A DNA stretch of 64,000 nt from Azospirillum brasilense (GCF_001315015.1 NZ_CP012914.1:2941727-3005726); one strand, 5' to 3'. Positions 26,366-38,854 are shown, numbered from the stretch's first letter. Numbers and translations are program-made. Notes: generated from the sequence alone by a model not told the origin.

Positions 26366-27409
26366 TTACGGGCAGGGGTCGGGATAGCGGGCGTTGACCG
26401 CCTCGATGTCCTTCATCACCTCGTCCGACAGCGTGACGTCCACCGCCGCGATGTTGGACTTCAGGTCCTCCAGGGTCGTCGCGCCGATCAGCGAGGACGC
26501 CACGAAGGGCTGATGCAGGGTGAAGGCGATGGCCATCTGCGTCGGCGACAGGCCGTGGCGCCGGGCGGCGTCCAGATACTCGCGGGTCGCCGCGTCGGCG
26601 TTGACGGTGGCGTAGCGCGACTTGCGGTGATCCAGCGCGCGGCGGGTGCCGGCGGGGACGGCGCCGTCCAGATACTTGCCGGTCAGCGTGCCGGCGGCCA
26701 GCGGCGAATAGGCGAGAAGCCCGACATCCTCGCGCAGAGACACCTCGGCCAGACCCTGCTCGAAGGTCCGGTTCAGCAGGCTGTAGGCGTTCTGGATCGA
26801 GGCGATGCGCGGCAGGCCCTTGTCCTCCGCCAGCTTGAGGAACTGCATAACCCCCCAAGGCGACTCGTTCGACACGCCGATGTGGCGGACCTTGCCGGAT
26901 GTCACCAGATCGTCGAGCGCCGACAAAGTCTCTTCGATGGGCGTCCCATCCTTCTCCGGCCGATGGACGTAGTTGCGCGCGCCGAAACGGTTGGTCGAGC
27001 GGTCGGGCCAATGGAGCTGGTACAGGTCGATGTAGTCGGTCTGGAGCCGGCGCAGGCTGGCCTCGACCGCCGCGAAGATGTTGGCGCGGTCGAGCTTCGC
27101 CTCGCCGTTGCGCACCCAGGCGAAGCCGCCGTCGGTGGCGCCGACGACCTTGCTCGCCAGGATCACTTGGTCGCGCTTGCCGTTCGCCTTGAACCAGGTG
27201 CCGATCACCTCTTCCGTACGTCCGTACGTGTCGGCGGTCGGGGGGATGGCGTACATCTCCGCCGTGTCCCAGAAGTTCACGCCCTCGCCGAGCGCGTAAT
27301 CCATCTGGGCGTGGCCTTCGGCCTCGCTGTTCTGGCGGCCCCAGGTCATGGTGCCCAGGCCGATGGCGCTGACCGACAGGCCGGTGCGGCCGAGCGGACG
27401 GTATTGCAT
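26366..27409 (-). CDS. Aldo/keto reductase (Tas-like)
   Basis: A 347-residue TIM-barrel oxidoreductase. The catalytic tetrad is visible: Asp and Tyr in FWDTAEMYAIP, Lys in VILASKVVGATD, and His in DLYQLHWPDRSTN. The NADPH site is in SSLIGATTLEDLKSN. The insert after the His and the length match the Tas/YajO-like branch. Substrate unknown, probably aldehydes or sugars. It lies between thpR and the FIST gene with short gaps, suggesting one transcript. Confidence 0.9.
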   Translation of the reverse strand: MQYRPLGRTGLSVSAIGLGTMTWGRQNSEAEGHAQMDYALGEGVNFWDTAEMYAIPPTADTYGRTEEVIGTWFKANGKRDQVILASKVVGATDGGFAWVRNGEAKLDRANIFAAVEASLRRLQTDYIDLYQLHWPDRSTNRFGARNYVHRPEKDGTPIEETLSALDDLVTSGKVRHIGVSNESPWGVMQFLKLAEDKGLPRIASIQNAYSLLNRTFEQGLAEVSLREDVGLLAYSPLAAGTLTGKYLDGAVPAGTRRALDHRKSRYATVNADAATREYLDAARRHGLSPTQMAIAFTLHQPFVASSLIGATTLEDLKSNIAAVDVTLSDEVMKDIEAVNARYPDPCP

Positions 27410-27422
27410 TTGGTTATGGTCC

Positions 27423-28598
27423 TTAAAGGAACAGGGTGAGCACGCCCGTGTATCCGTACAGGCGGGCGTTGGAGATCTCGCCGCTGGCGAAGAATCCGGC
27501 CAGCGGGATGTCGCCGAAGGTTTCGCGGATCAGCGCCAGTTCCTGGCTGCCCTCGCCGAACAGGCTGGGGCCGCGGGCGATGCAGCTGACGTAGAGGGCG
27601 CCCTTCGGGGTGGTCTTCACGCGCTTCTTCAGATTGGCCAGCATGCGGCGCATGTCCGACTCGGCGCTCTGCTGGTCGCGGCGGGTGAACAGGATGGGCT
27701 GGCCGCTCTGCACATGGTGGGCTACGGCGATCCAGCCGGCGCGCGGGTCGATGGCGATCAGGTCGCGGACCAGATAGTCCGCCGTGTCGCTCCCGGCGAT
27801 GGGCAGGCCGGCGAAGATGTAGCCGGACACCCGCTTGAGATCGCGGGCCAGCAACTCGCCGATGTCCTCCTTAAAGACCTCCAGCGCCGGGCGCCCGTCG
27901 ATCTCCAGGACGACGTTGTCCTCCGCCGCCGTGATGGTGCGCACCGGGCCGATGGGCGTGCAGCCCTGGCTGAGGCCGGTGGCGACCGGCACCTGCGGCG
28001 CGAACAGCACGCCCGACACGCCGCCGTCGGCCACCGGCCCGCCGACCATCGTGGCGGTGTTGCCGGGGATGGTGAATTGCGGGAACTCCGACCGCGAGGC
28101 CGACAGGCCGCCAACCAGGAAGGCCCCGGTTGATTCCGCCAGCGAAACGACCAGCCCGGCCAAGTCCTGGTGGCGCGGGTCGGCGTGGGCGAGCGCCAGC
28201 ATGGCGCCGTGCTTGTCCAGCCAGCCGCCGGCCATGCGGCGCAGCGGCTCCATGTCGCCCGAGACCACCGGGAACAGACGGAAGCCCTCCGGCGGCAGGC
28301 GGGCCACCATCACGGCGATGCCCGGCTTGTCGAAGATTTCCTCGTCGTTGGCGCAAACGCCGATGCCGACCGTGCCCACCCAGTCGCGGATGCCGGTGAC
28401 GCCGCGCAGCAGGGTGACCATGCTGGTGGCGTGTTCGGCCAGCGCGTCGGTGATGTAGAGGAAGCCGAGGTTGCAGCCCTCCACCGCGCCGAGCTCGTCC
28501 AGGCAGGATTTGACGACGGCGCCCCATTCGGTGCCGGTGGCCGATGCGGCCTTGAAGCAGGTCTCGGTGGTGGCGGTGTCGCCGGCCAGGGTCGCCAT
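27423..28598 (-). CDS. FIST-domain sensory protein
   Basis: A 391-residue protein with FIST N- and C-terminal domains. The first half has CNLGFLYITDALAEHATSMV and WVGTVGIGVCANDEEIFDKP. The second ends with GALYVSCIARGPSLFGEGSQ, DIPLAGFFASGEISNARLYG and a hydrophobic LTLFL tail. FIST proteins are intracellular small-molecule sensors, suggested to bind amino acids, often found with chemotaxis or cyclic-di-GMP proteins. No partner domain is fused here. The start is 5 bases past the esterase stop, so the two genes are probably co-transcribed. Confidence 0.85.
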   Translation of the reverse strand: MATLAGDTATTETCFKAASATGTEWGAVVKSCLDELGAVEGCNLGFLYITDALAEHATSMVTLLRGVTGIRDWVGTVGIGVCANDEEIFDKPGIAVMVARLPPEGFRLFPVVSGDMEPLRRMAGGWLDKHGAMLALAHADPRHQDLAGLVVSLAESTGAFLVGGLSASRSEFPQFTIPGNTATMVGGPVADGGVSGVLFAPQVPVATGLSQGCTPIGPVRTITAAEDNVVLEIDGRPALEVFKEDIGELLARDLKRVSGYIFAGLPIAGSDTADYLVRDLIAIDPRAGWIAVAHHVQSGQPILFTRRDQQSAESDMRRMLANLKKRVKTTPKGALYVSCIARGPSLFGEGSQELALIRETFGDIPLAGFFASGEISNARLYGYTGVLTLFL

Positions 28599-28603
28599 GG
28601 GTG

Positions 28604-29278
28604 TCAGTCTCCGCTTTTGGCGATGCCGTCCAGAAGGCGGGCGACGTGGGGCGTGATGCGCTCCACGATCACCTTCACGCCGGCCGCGTTGGGATGGATG
28701 CCGTCGGGCTGGTTCAGCACGGCGTCAGCCGCCACGCCGTCCAGGAAGAACGGGTAGAGCTGTACGTCGTACGCCTTCGCCAGCTCCGGGTAGATGGCGT
28801 TGAAGCGCTCCACATACGCGCGGCCCAGGCTAGGCGACGCGTACATGCCGGCCAGCAGCACGGGCAGCTTTTCGCCGGTCAGCCGCTTCAGGATGGCGTC
28901 GAGGTTGGCGCGCGCCGCGCCGGGGTCGAGCCCGCGCAGCATGTCGTTCGCCCCCAGCTCCACCAGCACGGCGTCCGGCTTGTCGGCCAGCGCCCAGTCG
29001 AGCCGCGACAGCCCGCCCGCCGTGGTGTCGCCCGACACGCCGGCGTTGACGACGGTCACGTCGTAGCCCTTCGCCCGCAATGCCGCCTGCAACTGCACCG
29101 TGAAGGCCTGCGGTTCGGGAAGGCCGTAGCCGGCGGTCAGGCTGTCGCCGAGCGCCAGCAGGGTGTAAGGCCCCTTCCCCGCCCCGCTCTGGGCGAGCGC
29201 GGGGGCGGTCATGCCGACCCCTGCGCCGATTCCCACAACGACGGCGAGAGCGGCCAGCCCCGACCGAAGGAGGGCCAT
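28604..29278 (-). CDS. SGNH-family arylesterase / acyl-CoA thioesterase (TesA-like)
   Basis: A 224-residue secreted hydrolase. A signal peptide ends at about LAQ (residue 30). Block I is LLALGDSLTAGYGLPE with the nucleophile Ser, block III VELGANDMLRGL, and block V QPDGIHPNAAGVKVI with the Asp and His. This matches periplasmic TesA/arylesterases. The start is not certain: ATG 29278 or the in-frame ATG 29299, which adds an RRH motif. The divergent ABC transporter genes (YbbA/YbbP type) beside it repeat the E. coli tesA-ybbA-ybbP arrangement. Confidence 0.88.
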   Translation of the reverse strand: MALLRSGLAALAVVVGIGAGVGMTAPALAQSGAGKGPYTLLALGDSLTAGYGLPEPQAFTVQLQAALRAKGYDVTVVNAGVSGDTTAGGLSRLDWALADKPDAVLVELGANDMLRGLDPGAARANLDAILKRLTGEKLPVLLAGMYASPSLGRAYVERFNAIYPELAKAYDVQLYPFFLDGVAADAVLNQPDGIHPNAAGVKVIVERITPHVARLLDGIAKSGD

Positions 29279-29351
29279 GTTGAAATGGCGGCGCACCATG
29301 CCATATGGCGTGAGGTTTTCCCGCCCATTTCCCCGCCCGATCCAGAGACGC

Positions 29352-30092
29352 ATGCCAATGTCCCGACCCGATTCCGTTGAGTCCACCATCGTCGATCTCG
29401 ACGAGGTGCATCTGAGATTGGACAGCGCGGCCGGACCCGTCAACATCCTGAGAGGCTTGAATCTCCGCATCCAGCCCGGTGAACGGGTCGGCGTGGTCGG
29501 CCCGTCGGGCTCCGGCAAATCGACCATGATGATGGTCATGGCCGGGCTGGAACGCCCCACGGGCGGGACCGTGCGTGTCGCCGGACAGGATCTGGGCCGG
29601 CTGGACGAGGACGGGCTTGCGCGCTTCCGCCGCGACCATGTGGGGATCGTCTTCCAGGCTTTCCACCTCGTGCCGACGATGACCGCGCTGGAGAACGTCG
29701 CCATTCCCCTCGAATTCGCCGGGGCCGCCGACGCCTTCGACCGCGCGCGCTCCGGGCTGGAGGCGGTCGGTCTGGCCCACCGGCTGAGCCATTATCCGGG
29801 CCAGCTCTCCGGCGGCGAGCAGCAGCGCGTCGCCCTGGCCCGCGCCTTCGTCGCCGAGCCGTCACTGCTGCTGGCCGACGAGCCGACCGGCAACCTCGAC
29901 ATCGGCACCGGCGCCACCATCGTGGAGCTGCTGTTCGACCTCGCCGAGCGGCGGGGCACGACGCTGGTGCTGATCACCCATGACCCGTCCCTGGCCGACC
30001 GCTGCGACCGGACCGTGCGCCTGATGGACGGGCGCATCGTCGACGACGGCCTCGCCGCCCGCGCCGAGCGCGAGCGCGTGGCGGGGGACTGA
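29352..30092 (+). CDS. ABC transporter ATP-binding protein (YbbA-like)
   Basis: A 246-residue ATPase. Walker A is [15 protein letters not shown] near residue 47, the signature is [15 protein letters not shown] near 152, Walker B is [12 protein letters not shown] near 175, and the switch His is in [10 protein letters not shown]. This is the LolD/MacB class that works with permeases carrying a large periplasmic domain, usually for lipids or export. The permease follows after a REP-like repeat. ATG 29352 or 29358 both fit. Confidence 0.9.
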   Translation: MPMSRPDSVESTIVDLDEVHLRLDSAAGPVNILRGLNLRIQPGERVGVVGPSGSGKSTMMMVMAGLERPTGGTVRVAGQDLGRLDEDGLARFRRDHVGIVFQAFHLVPTMTALENVAIPLEFAGAADAFDRARSGLEAVGLAHRLSHYPGQLSGGEQQRVALARAFVAEPSLLLADEPTGNLDIGTGATIVELLFDLAERRGTTLVLITHDPSLADRCDRTVRLMDGRIVDDGLAARAERERVAGD

Positions 30093-30120
30093 GCGTCCTT
30101 TGAGGGAGTGGTCGCGTCGC

Positions 30121-30203
30121 GCCCCCCTCCCGACCTCCCCCCGCTTCGCAGGGGGAGGAGATGAAGCCCTCCCTTGCGAAGCGGGGGAGGGTTGGGTGGG
30201 GGC
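30121..30203. repeat. REP/REPIN-like C-rich inverted repeat, copy B
   Basis: Between the ATPase and its permease. Words CCTCCCCCCGCTTCGCAGGG and CCCTCCCTTGCGAAGCGGGG form two stem-loops in opposite orientation, with outer GCCCCCCTCC / GGGTGGGGGC arms. Same plan as copies A and C. It sits inside a likely two-gene operon, where it might lower expression of the permease relative to the ATPase. Confidence 0.7.
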
Positions 30204-30251
30204 CCGACGCGACCACTCCCAACCACCAACCCACACCCCGCTGGACGCCCC

Positions 30252-32777
30252 ATGACCAACCTCGCCCTCGCCTTCCGTCTGGCCCGCCGCGAGTTGCGCG
30301 GGGGACTGAAGGGATTCCGCATCTTCCTCGCCTGTCTGACGCTCGGCGTCGCCGCCATCGCCGCGGTCAACTCCGTGTCCGGCGGCGTGCTGTCGGGCCT
30401 GCAGGCGGACGGACGGGCGATCCTGGGCGGCGACGTCGCGCTGCGGCAGATCTACGCACCGCCGACCGACGAGCAGCGCTCCTGGCTGGAGCAGGCCGGG
30501 CGCCTGTCGCAATCAGTGGACATGCGCGCCATGGCCCGCTCCGCCGACGACCAACGGTCCACGCTGGTCGAGCTGAAGGCGGTGGACGGCGTCTACCCGC
30601 TCTACGGCTCCGTGGCCCTGGCGCCGGAGGGGGACCTGCACACGGCGCTGGCCAACCGCGACGGGCGCTGGGGCGCGCTGGTCGAGGACGGGCTGCTCGA
30701 CCGGCTGGGGCTGAAGACCGGCGACACGCTGCGGCTGGGCGAGGGCGAGTTCGCCGTGCGCGGTGTCCTGACGCGCGAGCCGGACCGGGCATCCAACGGC
30801 GCCTTCTCGCTGGGGCCGCGGGTGATGATCGGCCTGCCGTCGCTGGAGGGCACCGGCCTGCTCCAGCCCGGCAGCATCGTCTATTGGACCGCCAAGCTGG
30901 CCCTGCCGCCGGGCACCGACGTGGCGGCGTGGCAGAAGGCGCTGGCGGCGCGCTTCCCCGACGCCGGCTGGCGGGTCCGCGACTTCACAAACGCCTCCCC
31001 GCAGATCGAGCGCTTCATCGACCGCATGACGCTGTTCCTGACGCTGGTCGGGCTGACCGCCCTGCTGGTCGGCGGGGTCGGGGTGGGCAACGCGGTGCGC
31101 AGCCATCTCGACTCGCGCGCCCGCACCATCGCCACGCTGAAATGCCTGGGCGCGCCGGGCGATCTGGTCTTCCAGGTCTATCTGCTGCAGATCCTCGCCT
31201 TGTCCGGGCTGGGCATCCTGCTGGGGCTGCTGCTCGGCGCGGTGGCGCCGCTGGGGCTGGGGTCGCTGCTCGACCAGGTGCTGCCGGTGCCCACCCGGAT
31301 CGGCGTCTATCCGGGCGCCCTGGTGCTCGCCGCGCTCTACGGCCTGCTGACCGCGCTGACCTTCTCGCTGTGGCCGCTGGGCCGCGCACGGGAGGTTCCG
31401 GCGGCGGCGCAGTTCCGCGACGTGGTCGCCCCCGCCGGGGGCCGCCCGCGCGCGGTCTATCTGGCGGCGATGGCGCTGACCGTCGCGGCTCTGGCCGGGC
31501 TGGCCGTCGCCACCGCCCACAACAAAATGTTCGCCGGCTGGTTCGTCGGCGGCTCCATCGCCACCTTCATCGCCTTCCGCGTGGCCGCTTGGCTGGTGGT
31601 GCGCGGGGCGGCGGCGGCGGGGCGGCCGCGCCGTCCGGGGATGCGGCTGGCGCTCGCCAACCTGCACCGGCCGGGCAACCCGACCGGTGCGGTGGTGCTG
31701 TCGCTCGGCCTCGGCCTGACGGTGCTGGTCGCCATCGCGCTGATCGAGGGCAACTTCTCCCGCCGGGTCAACGAGACGATCCCCAAGGACGCGCCCAGCT
31801 TCTTCTTCGTGGACATCCAGCCCGACCAGTTCGAGCCGCTGAAACAGATGGTCAGCGCCCTGCCCGGCACCAGCGGGTTTGAGGCGGTGCCCAGCTTGCG
31901 CGGACGGATCGAGACGGTGAACGGCCAGCCGGCGGAAAAGGCGCTGGTCAACCCCGAGCAATCCTGGGTGCTGTCCGGCGACCGCGGCATCACCTATTCC
32001 GCCAAGCTGCCCGAGCATTCGGAGATCGTCGCCGGCTCCTGGTGGCCGGAGGACTACAAGGGGAAGCCGCTGATCTCCATCCACCAGAACGTGGCGAGCG
32101 CCTTCGGCATCGGTCCCGGTGCCACCATGGGGATCAACGTCCTGGGCCGCACCATCGAGGCGACGGTGGGCAACGTGCGCGCCGCCGACTTCTCGACGCT
32201 GGCCATCAACTTCGCCCTGGTCTTCGCGCCGGGCACGCTGGAGCGGGCGCCGCAGACCTGGATCGCCACCGTCCGCAGCACCCCGGCGGCGGAGCCGGAG
32301 GTCCAACGCTCCGTCCTGCAGCGCTTCCCCAACGTCACGCTGGTGCGGGTGAAGGATGCGCTGGACACGGTGGGCACCATGCTGGGCCACATCGGCACGG
32401 CGGTGCGCATCACCGCGGGCATCACGCTGGCCGCCGGCACGCTGGTGCTGGCCGGGGCGGTCGCCGCCGGGCACCGCCGCCGGGTCTACGACGCGGTGGT
32501 GCTGAAAGTGCTGGGCGCCACGCGGGCCGACGTGCTGAAGGCGTTCCTGCTCGAGTACGGGCTGCTCGGCATCCTGACCGCGGCCATCGCCGGGGTCATC
32601 GGCACCATCACCGCCTGGGCGGTGATGACCTTCCTGATGCGCTGGGAATGGACCTTCCTGCCGTCGGCCGTGCTGACCACGGCACTGCTCAGCACGGCGA
32701 TCACGCTGGCCTTCGGCTTCCTCGGGACGTGGCGGGCGCTCGGCCAGCCCTCCGCCCCGCTGCTGCGCAACGACTGA
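30252..32777 (+). CDS. ABC transporter permease (YbbP-like, FtsX family)
   Basis: An 841-residue membrane protein. One N-terminal helix ([20 protein letters not shown]) is followed by a periplasmic MacB-core domain. Then come two FtsX units, with [20 protein letters not shown] at about 265 and [20 protein letters not shown] at about 725. About ten membrane segments in all match YbbP, partner of YbbA. Likely substrates are lipids or esters made or cut by the neighbouring periplasmic esterase, but this is inference. ATG 30252 is the first good start after the REP-like repeat. Confidence 0.9.
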   Translation: MTNLALAFRLARRELRGGLKGFRIFLACLTLGVAAIAAVNSVSGGVLSGLQADGRAILGGDVALRQIYAPPTDEQRSWLEQAGRLSQSVDMRAMARSADDQRSTLVELKAVDGVYPLYGSVALAPEGDLHTALANRDGRWGALVEDGLLDRLGLKTGDTLRLGEGEFAVRGVLTREPDRASNGAFSLGPRVMIGLPSLEGTGLLQPGSIVYWTAKLALPPGTDVAAWQKALAARFPDAGWRVRDFTNASPQIERFIDRMTLFLTLVGLTALLVGGVGVGNAVRSHLDSRARTIATLKCLGAPGDLVFQVYLLQILALSGLGILLGLLLGAVAPLGLGSLLDQVLPVPTRIGVYPGALVLAALYGLLTALTFSLWPLGRAREVPAAAQFRDVVAPAGGRPRAVYLAAMALTVAALAGLAVATAHNKMFAGWFVGGSIATFIAFRVAAWLVVRGAAAAGRPRRPGMRLALANLHRPGNPTGAVVLSLGLGLTVLVAIALIEGNFSRRVNETIPKDAPSFFFVDIQPDQFEPLKQMVSALPGTSGFEAVPSLRGRIETVNGQPAEKALVNPEQSWVLSGDRGITYSAKLPEHSEIVAGSWWPEDYKGKPLISIHQNVASAFGIGPGATMGINVLGRTIEATVGNVRAADFSTLAINFALVFAPGTLERAPQTWIATVRSTPAAEPEVQRSVLQRFPNVTLVRVKDALDTVGTMLGHIGTAVRITAGITLAAGTLVLAGAVAAGHRRRVYDAVVLKVLGATRADVLKAFLLEYGLLGILTAAIAGVIGTITAWAVMTFLMRWEWTFLPSAVLTTALLSTAITLAFGFLGTWRALGQPSAPLLRND

Positions 32778-32787
32778 CGGACGGTGG

Positions 32788-33972
32788 TCAGGCGGGTTCG
32801 GGGACGCGGTCGTCGGCGACGATGCGGTTCTTGCCGGACTGCTTGGCCGCATACATGCGCTGGTCGGCCAGATCGACCAGCCTTTCCCAGTCCACCGGGC
32901 GGTCGTGGAGGTATTCGGCGACGCCGATGCTGGCGGTCTGCGGGGTTCCGTCCGGACGCTTGCCCAAGCCCCGCTCGTGCAGCCGCTCCACCGCGGTCAG
33001 GGCGCCCTGACGGCCGGTGTTGGGCATGATGACCACGAACTCCTCCCCGCCCCAGCGGACCAGCACGTCGGACTGGCGCAGCATGGCGCGGATCGCCTCC
33101 GCCGCCCGCCCCAGCTGTTTGTCGCCCTGGTCATGACCGAAGCGGTCGTTGATCGACTTGAAATTGTCCAGATCGAAGAAGATCACCGACAGCGGATGGT
33201 CGGAGCGCTGGGCGTGGGCGAACTGCAGCCGCAGAAGCTCCTCCCCGATGCGGCGGGAGAAGGCGCCGGTCAGCCCGTCGTGCGACGCCTGATCGACCAG
33301 GGCCATCATGAAGTGCAACTGGCTCATCGCCGCCAGCGTCGCCACCACCATGATGAGCACCAGCAGCCACAGGGCGCCCAGATAGGAGGGGAAGGGGAAG
33401 ACCAGCGAGCCGTAGACCCCGGCCAGCATGTGGGCCGCCAGCATCGGCGTCGCGAAGGCCAGCCCTTCCAGCGCGGTCAGCGGGAAGACGCTGAGCCCCG
33501 CCACCATCACGAAGGGCAGGAAGGCGTAACCGGCGGCCACCGCCAGCGCGCTTCCCGCGATCATGTCCTCGTTCAGCATGGGGTGCGAGGCGAGGAAGAA
33601 GATCGTCGGCACCGCCAGCAGCAGGGCCAGCCCCCGCCACGCGCTGCCCATGTCGTCGCAGATCCGGTAGCCGAGGGCCAGCGCGCCGAAGGCGAAGCTG
33701 GACACCAGCCGCAGGCCGGCGAGATAGCCCCACAAAGGCCAGGGGAAGATGAAGACGTCGATGACGATCCACAGCGGCGTCAGCACCGCGAACACGGCCG
33801 CGACCATGCGGACGCGGGAATGGATCAGCACGGCCCGGCGACGCTGGATGATCGGGGTGTGTCCGCCCGGATGCATCAGGTCGCGCAACTGCTCGAAGGA
33901 GAGATCGCCGCTCACCGCCTGGAATGCCCTCTCCGCGAACCGTCTGAGGAGATTAAGCGCTTGTTGATACAC
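32788..33972 (-). CDS. Membrane-bound diguanylate cyclase (GGDEF)
   Basis: A 394-residue protein: a short cytoplasmic part, then about six membrane helices (residues about 55-205), then a GGDEF domain. The active site is VRWGGEEFVVIMP, and an inhibitory RxxD site (RQSD) lies five residues before it. FFDLDNFKSINDRFGHDQGD is the other conserved stretch. It should make cyclic di-GMP and be product-inhibited. I chose the GTG at 33972, which has GGGGGG before it; the reading to 34137 adds non-coding-like residues. The sensed signal is unknown. It is convergent with the ABC permease gene. Confidence 0.86.
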   Translation of the reverse strand: MYQQALNLLRRFAERAFQAVSGDLSFEQLRDLMHPGGHTPIIQRRRAVLIHSRVRMVAAVFAVLTPLWIVIDVFIFPWPLWGYLAGLRLVSSFAFGALALGYRICDDMGSAWRGLALLLAVPTIFFLASHPMLNEDMIAGSALAVAAGYAFLPFVMVAGLSVFPLTALEGLAFATPMLAAHMLAGVYGSLVFPFPSYLGALWLLVLIMVVATLAAMSQLHFMMALVDQASHDGLTGAFSRRIGEELLRLQFAHAQRSDHPLSVIFFDLDNFKSINDRFGHDQGDKQLGRAAEAIRAMLRQSDVLVRWGGEEFVVIMPNTGRQGALTAVERLHERGLGKRPDGTPQTASIGVAEYLHDRPVDWERLVDLADQRMYAAKQSGKNRIVADDRVPEPA

Positions 33973-34165
33973 GCGATGCCCCCCATCGGCAACGGCAATT
34001 GCTGTGATTTCCAGGGATACGTGCGTATGCGGCGCGGCCTGTGGCATCAACGCATTTGTACGTGATTTGCCGGGACAGTCTTCCCGCCGCCCGCCGCTGT
34101 CAACGCCGGATTGGTCATACCACTGGGGCAAAAGCACGCGGCGCGCGTAAAAAAAGGCCCGGCAT

Positions 34166-34200
34166 GAAAAAAGGCCCGGCGGTGGGCCGGGCCTTTCTCA
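34166..34200 (-). terminator. Rho-independent terminator after dnaJ
   Basis: On the minus strand AAGGCCCGGCCCACCGCCGG and the rest of its stem are followed by TTTTTTC. The stem of eight GC pairs begins 25 bases after the dnaJ stop. A second GCCGGGCCTTTTTTT word follows, perhaps a backup. Confidence 0.85.
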
Positions 34201-34224
34201 CGGGTCGGAACAAAAGGACGGCGG

Positions 34225-35367
34225 TCAGTCCTTCAGGTCTTCCCAAAGCTCCTTCACCTTGGCGAAGAAGCCTTCGGACTGCGGGTGGGAGCCTTCCTTG
34301 CCGGCGGTGTCGAACTCGCGCAGAAGCTCCTGCTGCTTCTTGGTCAGGTTGACCGGAGTCTCGACGACGGCCTGGATGTACATGTCGCCGCGCTGCTGGC
34401 TGCGCAGCACCGACATGCCCTTGCCCTTGATGCGGAACTGGTGGCCGGACTGGGTGCCCGGCGGGACCGTCACCTTGGTGCGGCTGCCCTCGATGGTCGG
34501 CACCTCAACCGTGCCGCCCAGCGCCGCGGTGGTCATGGGAATCGGCACCCGGCAATGGATGTTGGCGCCATCGCGCTGGAAGATCGGGTGCGGCGCGATG
34601 GCCAGGAAGATGTAGAGATCGCCCGGCGGCGCGCCGCGCAACCCCGCCTCGCCCTCGCCGGCCAGACGGATGCGCGTGCCGTCCTCGACACCCGCGGGGA
34701 TGTTGACCTGAAGGGTCTTCTCCTTGCGCAGGCGCCCGGCGCCGCCGCAGCTCTTGCAGGGGGCCTTGATGACGCGGCCCTGGCCGTGGCAGGCCGGGCA
34801 GGTGCGCTCGATGGTGAAGAAGCCCTGCTGGGCGCGCACCTTGCCATGGCCCTGGCAGGTCGGGCAGGTGACCGGCTGGGTCCCCGCTGCCGCCCCGGAG
34901 CCGCTGCAGGAATCGCAGGCAACGGTGGAGGGAACGCGGACGTTGGCCGTGGTGCCCTTGAAGGCCTCCTCCAGCCCGATCTCCAGATTGTAGCGCAGGT
35001 CCTGGCCGCGGCCCGACGCGCCGCCGCCGCCGCGGCGCCCGCCCATGAACTCCCCGAACATCTCGTCGAAGATGTCGGCGAAGCCGCCGCCACCGCCGCC
35101 GAAATCGAAGCCGCCGAAGCCGCCGCCACCACCGCGCCCGTTCTCGAAGGCGCCGTGGCCGAAGCGGTCGTAGGCCGCGCGCTTCTGCTCGTCCTTCAGA
35201 ACGTCGTAGGCTTCGCTGATTTCCTTGAACTTGTGCTCGGCGTCCTTGTCACCCTGGTTGCGGTCCGGGTGATACTGCATCGCCATCTTGCGGTACGCTT
35301 TTTTGATCTCGTCCGCGCTGGCGCCCTTCGCCACCCCGAGCAGCTCGTAATAGTCCTGTTTCGCCAT
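34225..35367 (-). CDS. dnaJ: Chaperone protein DnaJ
   Basis: A 380-residue type I Hsp40. The J domain has [20 protein letters not shown] with the HPD triad, followed by a Gly/Phe-rich linker (residues about 75-115). Four zinc repeats come next: [24 protein letters not shown] and CKSCGGAG. The C-terminal substrate domains follow. It stimulates ATP hydrolysis by DnaK and delivers unfolded clients. It lies 161 bases after dnaK in the same direction and ends at a strong terminator, so it is probably transcribed from the dnaK heat-shock promoter. Confidence 0.97.
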   Translation of the reverse strand: MAKQDYYELLGVAKGASADEIKKAYRKMAMQYHPDRNQGDKDAEHKFKEISEAYDVLKDEQKRAAYDRFGHGAFENGRGGGGGFGGFDFGGGGGGFADIFDEMFGEFMGGRRGGGGASGRGQDLRYNLEIGLEEAFKGTTANVRVPSTVACDSCSGSGAAAGTQPVTCPTCQGHGKVRAQQGFFTIERTCPACHGQGRVIKAPCKSCGGAGRLRKEKTLQVNIPAGVEDGTRIRLAGEGEAGLRGAPPGDLYIFLAIAPHPIFQRDGANIHCRVPIPMTTAALGGTVEVPTIEGSRTKVTVPPGTQSGHQFRIKGKGMSVLRSQQRGDMYIQAVVETPVNLTKKQQELLREFDTAGKEGSHPQSEGFFAKVKELWEDLKD

Positions 35368-35528
35368 GGGCCCCGACCGCCTTCACATACAATAGACCAA
35401 TCATATCTCCGGCCCGCCACCGCAGGACGGATGACGGGCCGGACGATACTGCATGGCGCCGGGTTCTCCCGGCTGTGACACCGGAGGCAACGGGCGGCTG
35501 CCCAACGATTGCCTCCGGTTCCGAACGC

Positions 35529-37448
<1,920 letters not shown>

Positions 37449-37558
37449 GTTCAGCCTCTGTTGTTCGGCAGATGCGTGGCGGCCCGTTTGGTCCGGCACC
37501 GCCGCGATCCCCTTGGGGTCGGTGGAACGGTTGGGTGGATTCACGTCTGTCGCCGGAG

Positions 37559-37587
37559 ATATAGGCAGGTGCGTTTCGGGCTGCAAC
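37559..37587 (-). promoter_or_regulatory. Sigma-32 (heat-shock) promoter of dnaK
   Basis: On the minus strand GTTG, then 18 bases, then CCTATAT. This fits the alphaproteobacterial RpoH consensus CTTG-N17/18-CYTATNT with one change in the -35. The last spacer bases plus the -10 read ACCTGCCTATAT, nearly identical to the hrcA promoter at 44072. Confidence 0.7.
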
Positions 37588-37998
37588 GTCCTGGTCATTC
37601 CGCCAACCGTCAAAAGACCAAAAGGTGACGCGCACGCCGGGGCATATCGTCGCGCCTGCGGCTTCGCGCCGCAAGTGAATACCGGGGTATTCAGAAGCAT
37701 AAGGCGTGCAACAGCCTCCATCAACCCCGCCAAGACGCCGGAAAGCGCTCTGTTACAGGGCTTTAACACAAACAAAACCCTGCATCCCAGCCATGTTAAC
37801 TTTTCATTAACAAGTAACGGTGTGCATTCTTGAACGCAATCAATTGCCGGTTGCTCCGTTTCTTTGTTGTCTCAAGATTCTAATAGTGGAGATCTGAAGG
37901 AAATATGATATATCCCTCCAAGGCAAAGGGGGCCGCTGTTGTTCGCAGCCATGGCTTTCCGAAGCGGGACCGTGTGCAGCATTCCATGGGGGATCAAG

Positions 37999-38202
37999 AT
38001 GATGGACGAACGGCGCGACATGGCTCTGGCCATCAAGTCCTGCCTCGACAGCCTTATGGACGACGCGACGAAGTGCGATCTGGACGATCTGGCGCGCTTC
38101 ATCAGCCTGGCCGCCATGGCGGCGGAGGAGGCGGCCATGGCCTTCGATCCGAAAGCGGCGCAGTTGAAGGCCCTGATGTCCGGCGGCGCCGGCCATTGCT
38201 GA
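37999..38202 (+). CDS. Small conserved-looking protein, unknown function
   Basis: A 67-residue protein, mostly helical and acidic: MALAIKSCLDSLMDDATKCD, then LAAMAAEEAAMAFDPKAA, ending in a Cys. I chose the ATG pair at 37999, preceded by GGGGG. An ATG at 37905 with a strong GAAGGA site opens a different frame that looks like a shadow. A hairpin follows the gene, so it is a single unit. No known domain recognised. The 200 bases upstream are AT-rich and probably hold its promoter. Confidence 0.5.
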   Translation: MMDERRDMALAIKSCLDSLMDDATKCDLDDLARFISLAAMAAEEAAMAFDPKAAQLKALMSGGAGHC

Positions 38203-38284
38203 TCGCCTGAACGTTGATCGCCCGAGCCGGCGCGGGAACGCCGGAAACCTCGGGCTTGCAAGAAATAATCGGACTGGAAAAGGA

Positions 38285-38310
38285 AAAGCCGCCCCCGACA
38301 GGGCGGCTTT
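38285..38310. terminator. Terminator-like hairpin between convergent genes
   Basis: AAAGCCGCC and GGCGGCTTT form a 9-base perfect stem around CCCGACAG. It lies between the convergent small gene (plus) and the unknown gene at 38339 (minus). The A/T ends allow it to work in both directions. Confidence 0.7.
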
Positions 38311-38338
38311 CCTGTGTCCGGAGCCGTCCGGAAGCGCT

Positions 38339-38854
38339 CTACAGGATCTCCGCAGCGCGAATCGCCCGGTCGAGCAGGGCCAGCGTGTCGGCGCAGGACT
38401 CGTCCCCGTCCATGACCATGGGCAGGCGGTAGCTGAACATGGCGGCCGCCGCCTTGCCGTCCCGCTCCGTCCCGACCAGCCAGAGGTAATGGGCGTCGGT
38501 GCCGCCGTCCTCCTCCGTCATCATCACCGCCTGGGCCAGCACGCCCTCGTCGCCCCAGGGCTCGACGATCCGGTCACTGGCCCGCGGGTCGTCGGGGCGC
38601 ACGAAGCGCAACGCCATCTCGCGCAGCACCGCCACGGCGCCGTCCGGCCCATCCTTGGGCGCCACCCGGTCGGTGACCAGCCGCAGCACGCCCCCCGCCG
38701 GGGCCGGCGGGTGGAAGGCGGCCACGGCGTGGCCCTCATGCTCCTCCACCTCCGGGCGCCAACCGTCCGGCAGCCGGAACCGCACCAGCCCTTCCCATTC
38801 CACGCTGTGGCCCGCACCGTTGCCCACGCTGTGGCCGTCCTGTCCGCCCGTCAC
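38339..38854 (-). CDS. Hypothetical cytoplasmic protein
   Basis: A 171-residue protein with no signal peptide or membrane part. After a His/Gly-rich start come VRFRLPDGWRPEVEEHEGHA, GGVLRLVTDRVAPKDG and HYLWLVGTERDGKAAAAMFS, a beta-rich plan like small stress or lipid-binding domains. I do not recognise the family. The GTG at 38854 has GGGGAGGA just before it, a strong reason for this start. It is divergent from the DUF1848 gene. Confidence 0.6.
   Translation of the reverse strand: MTGGQDGHSVGNGAGHSVEWEGLVRFRLPDGWRPEVEEHEGHAVAAFHPPAPAGGVLRLVTDRVAPKDGPDGAVAVLREMALRFVRPDDPRASDRIVEPWGDEGVLAQAVMMTEEDGGTDAHYLWLVGTERDGKAAAAMFSYRLPMVMDGDESCADTLALLDRAIRAAEIL

Noticed and set aside
30513..32852. A minus-strand open frame of 779 codons opposite the YbbP-like permease
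   Set aside because: No hydrophobic pattern or domain; composition typical of an antisense shadow.
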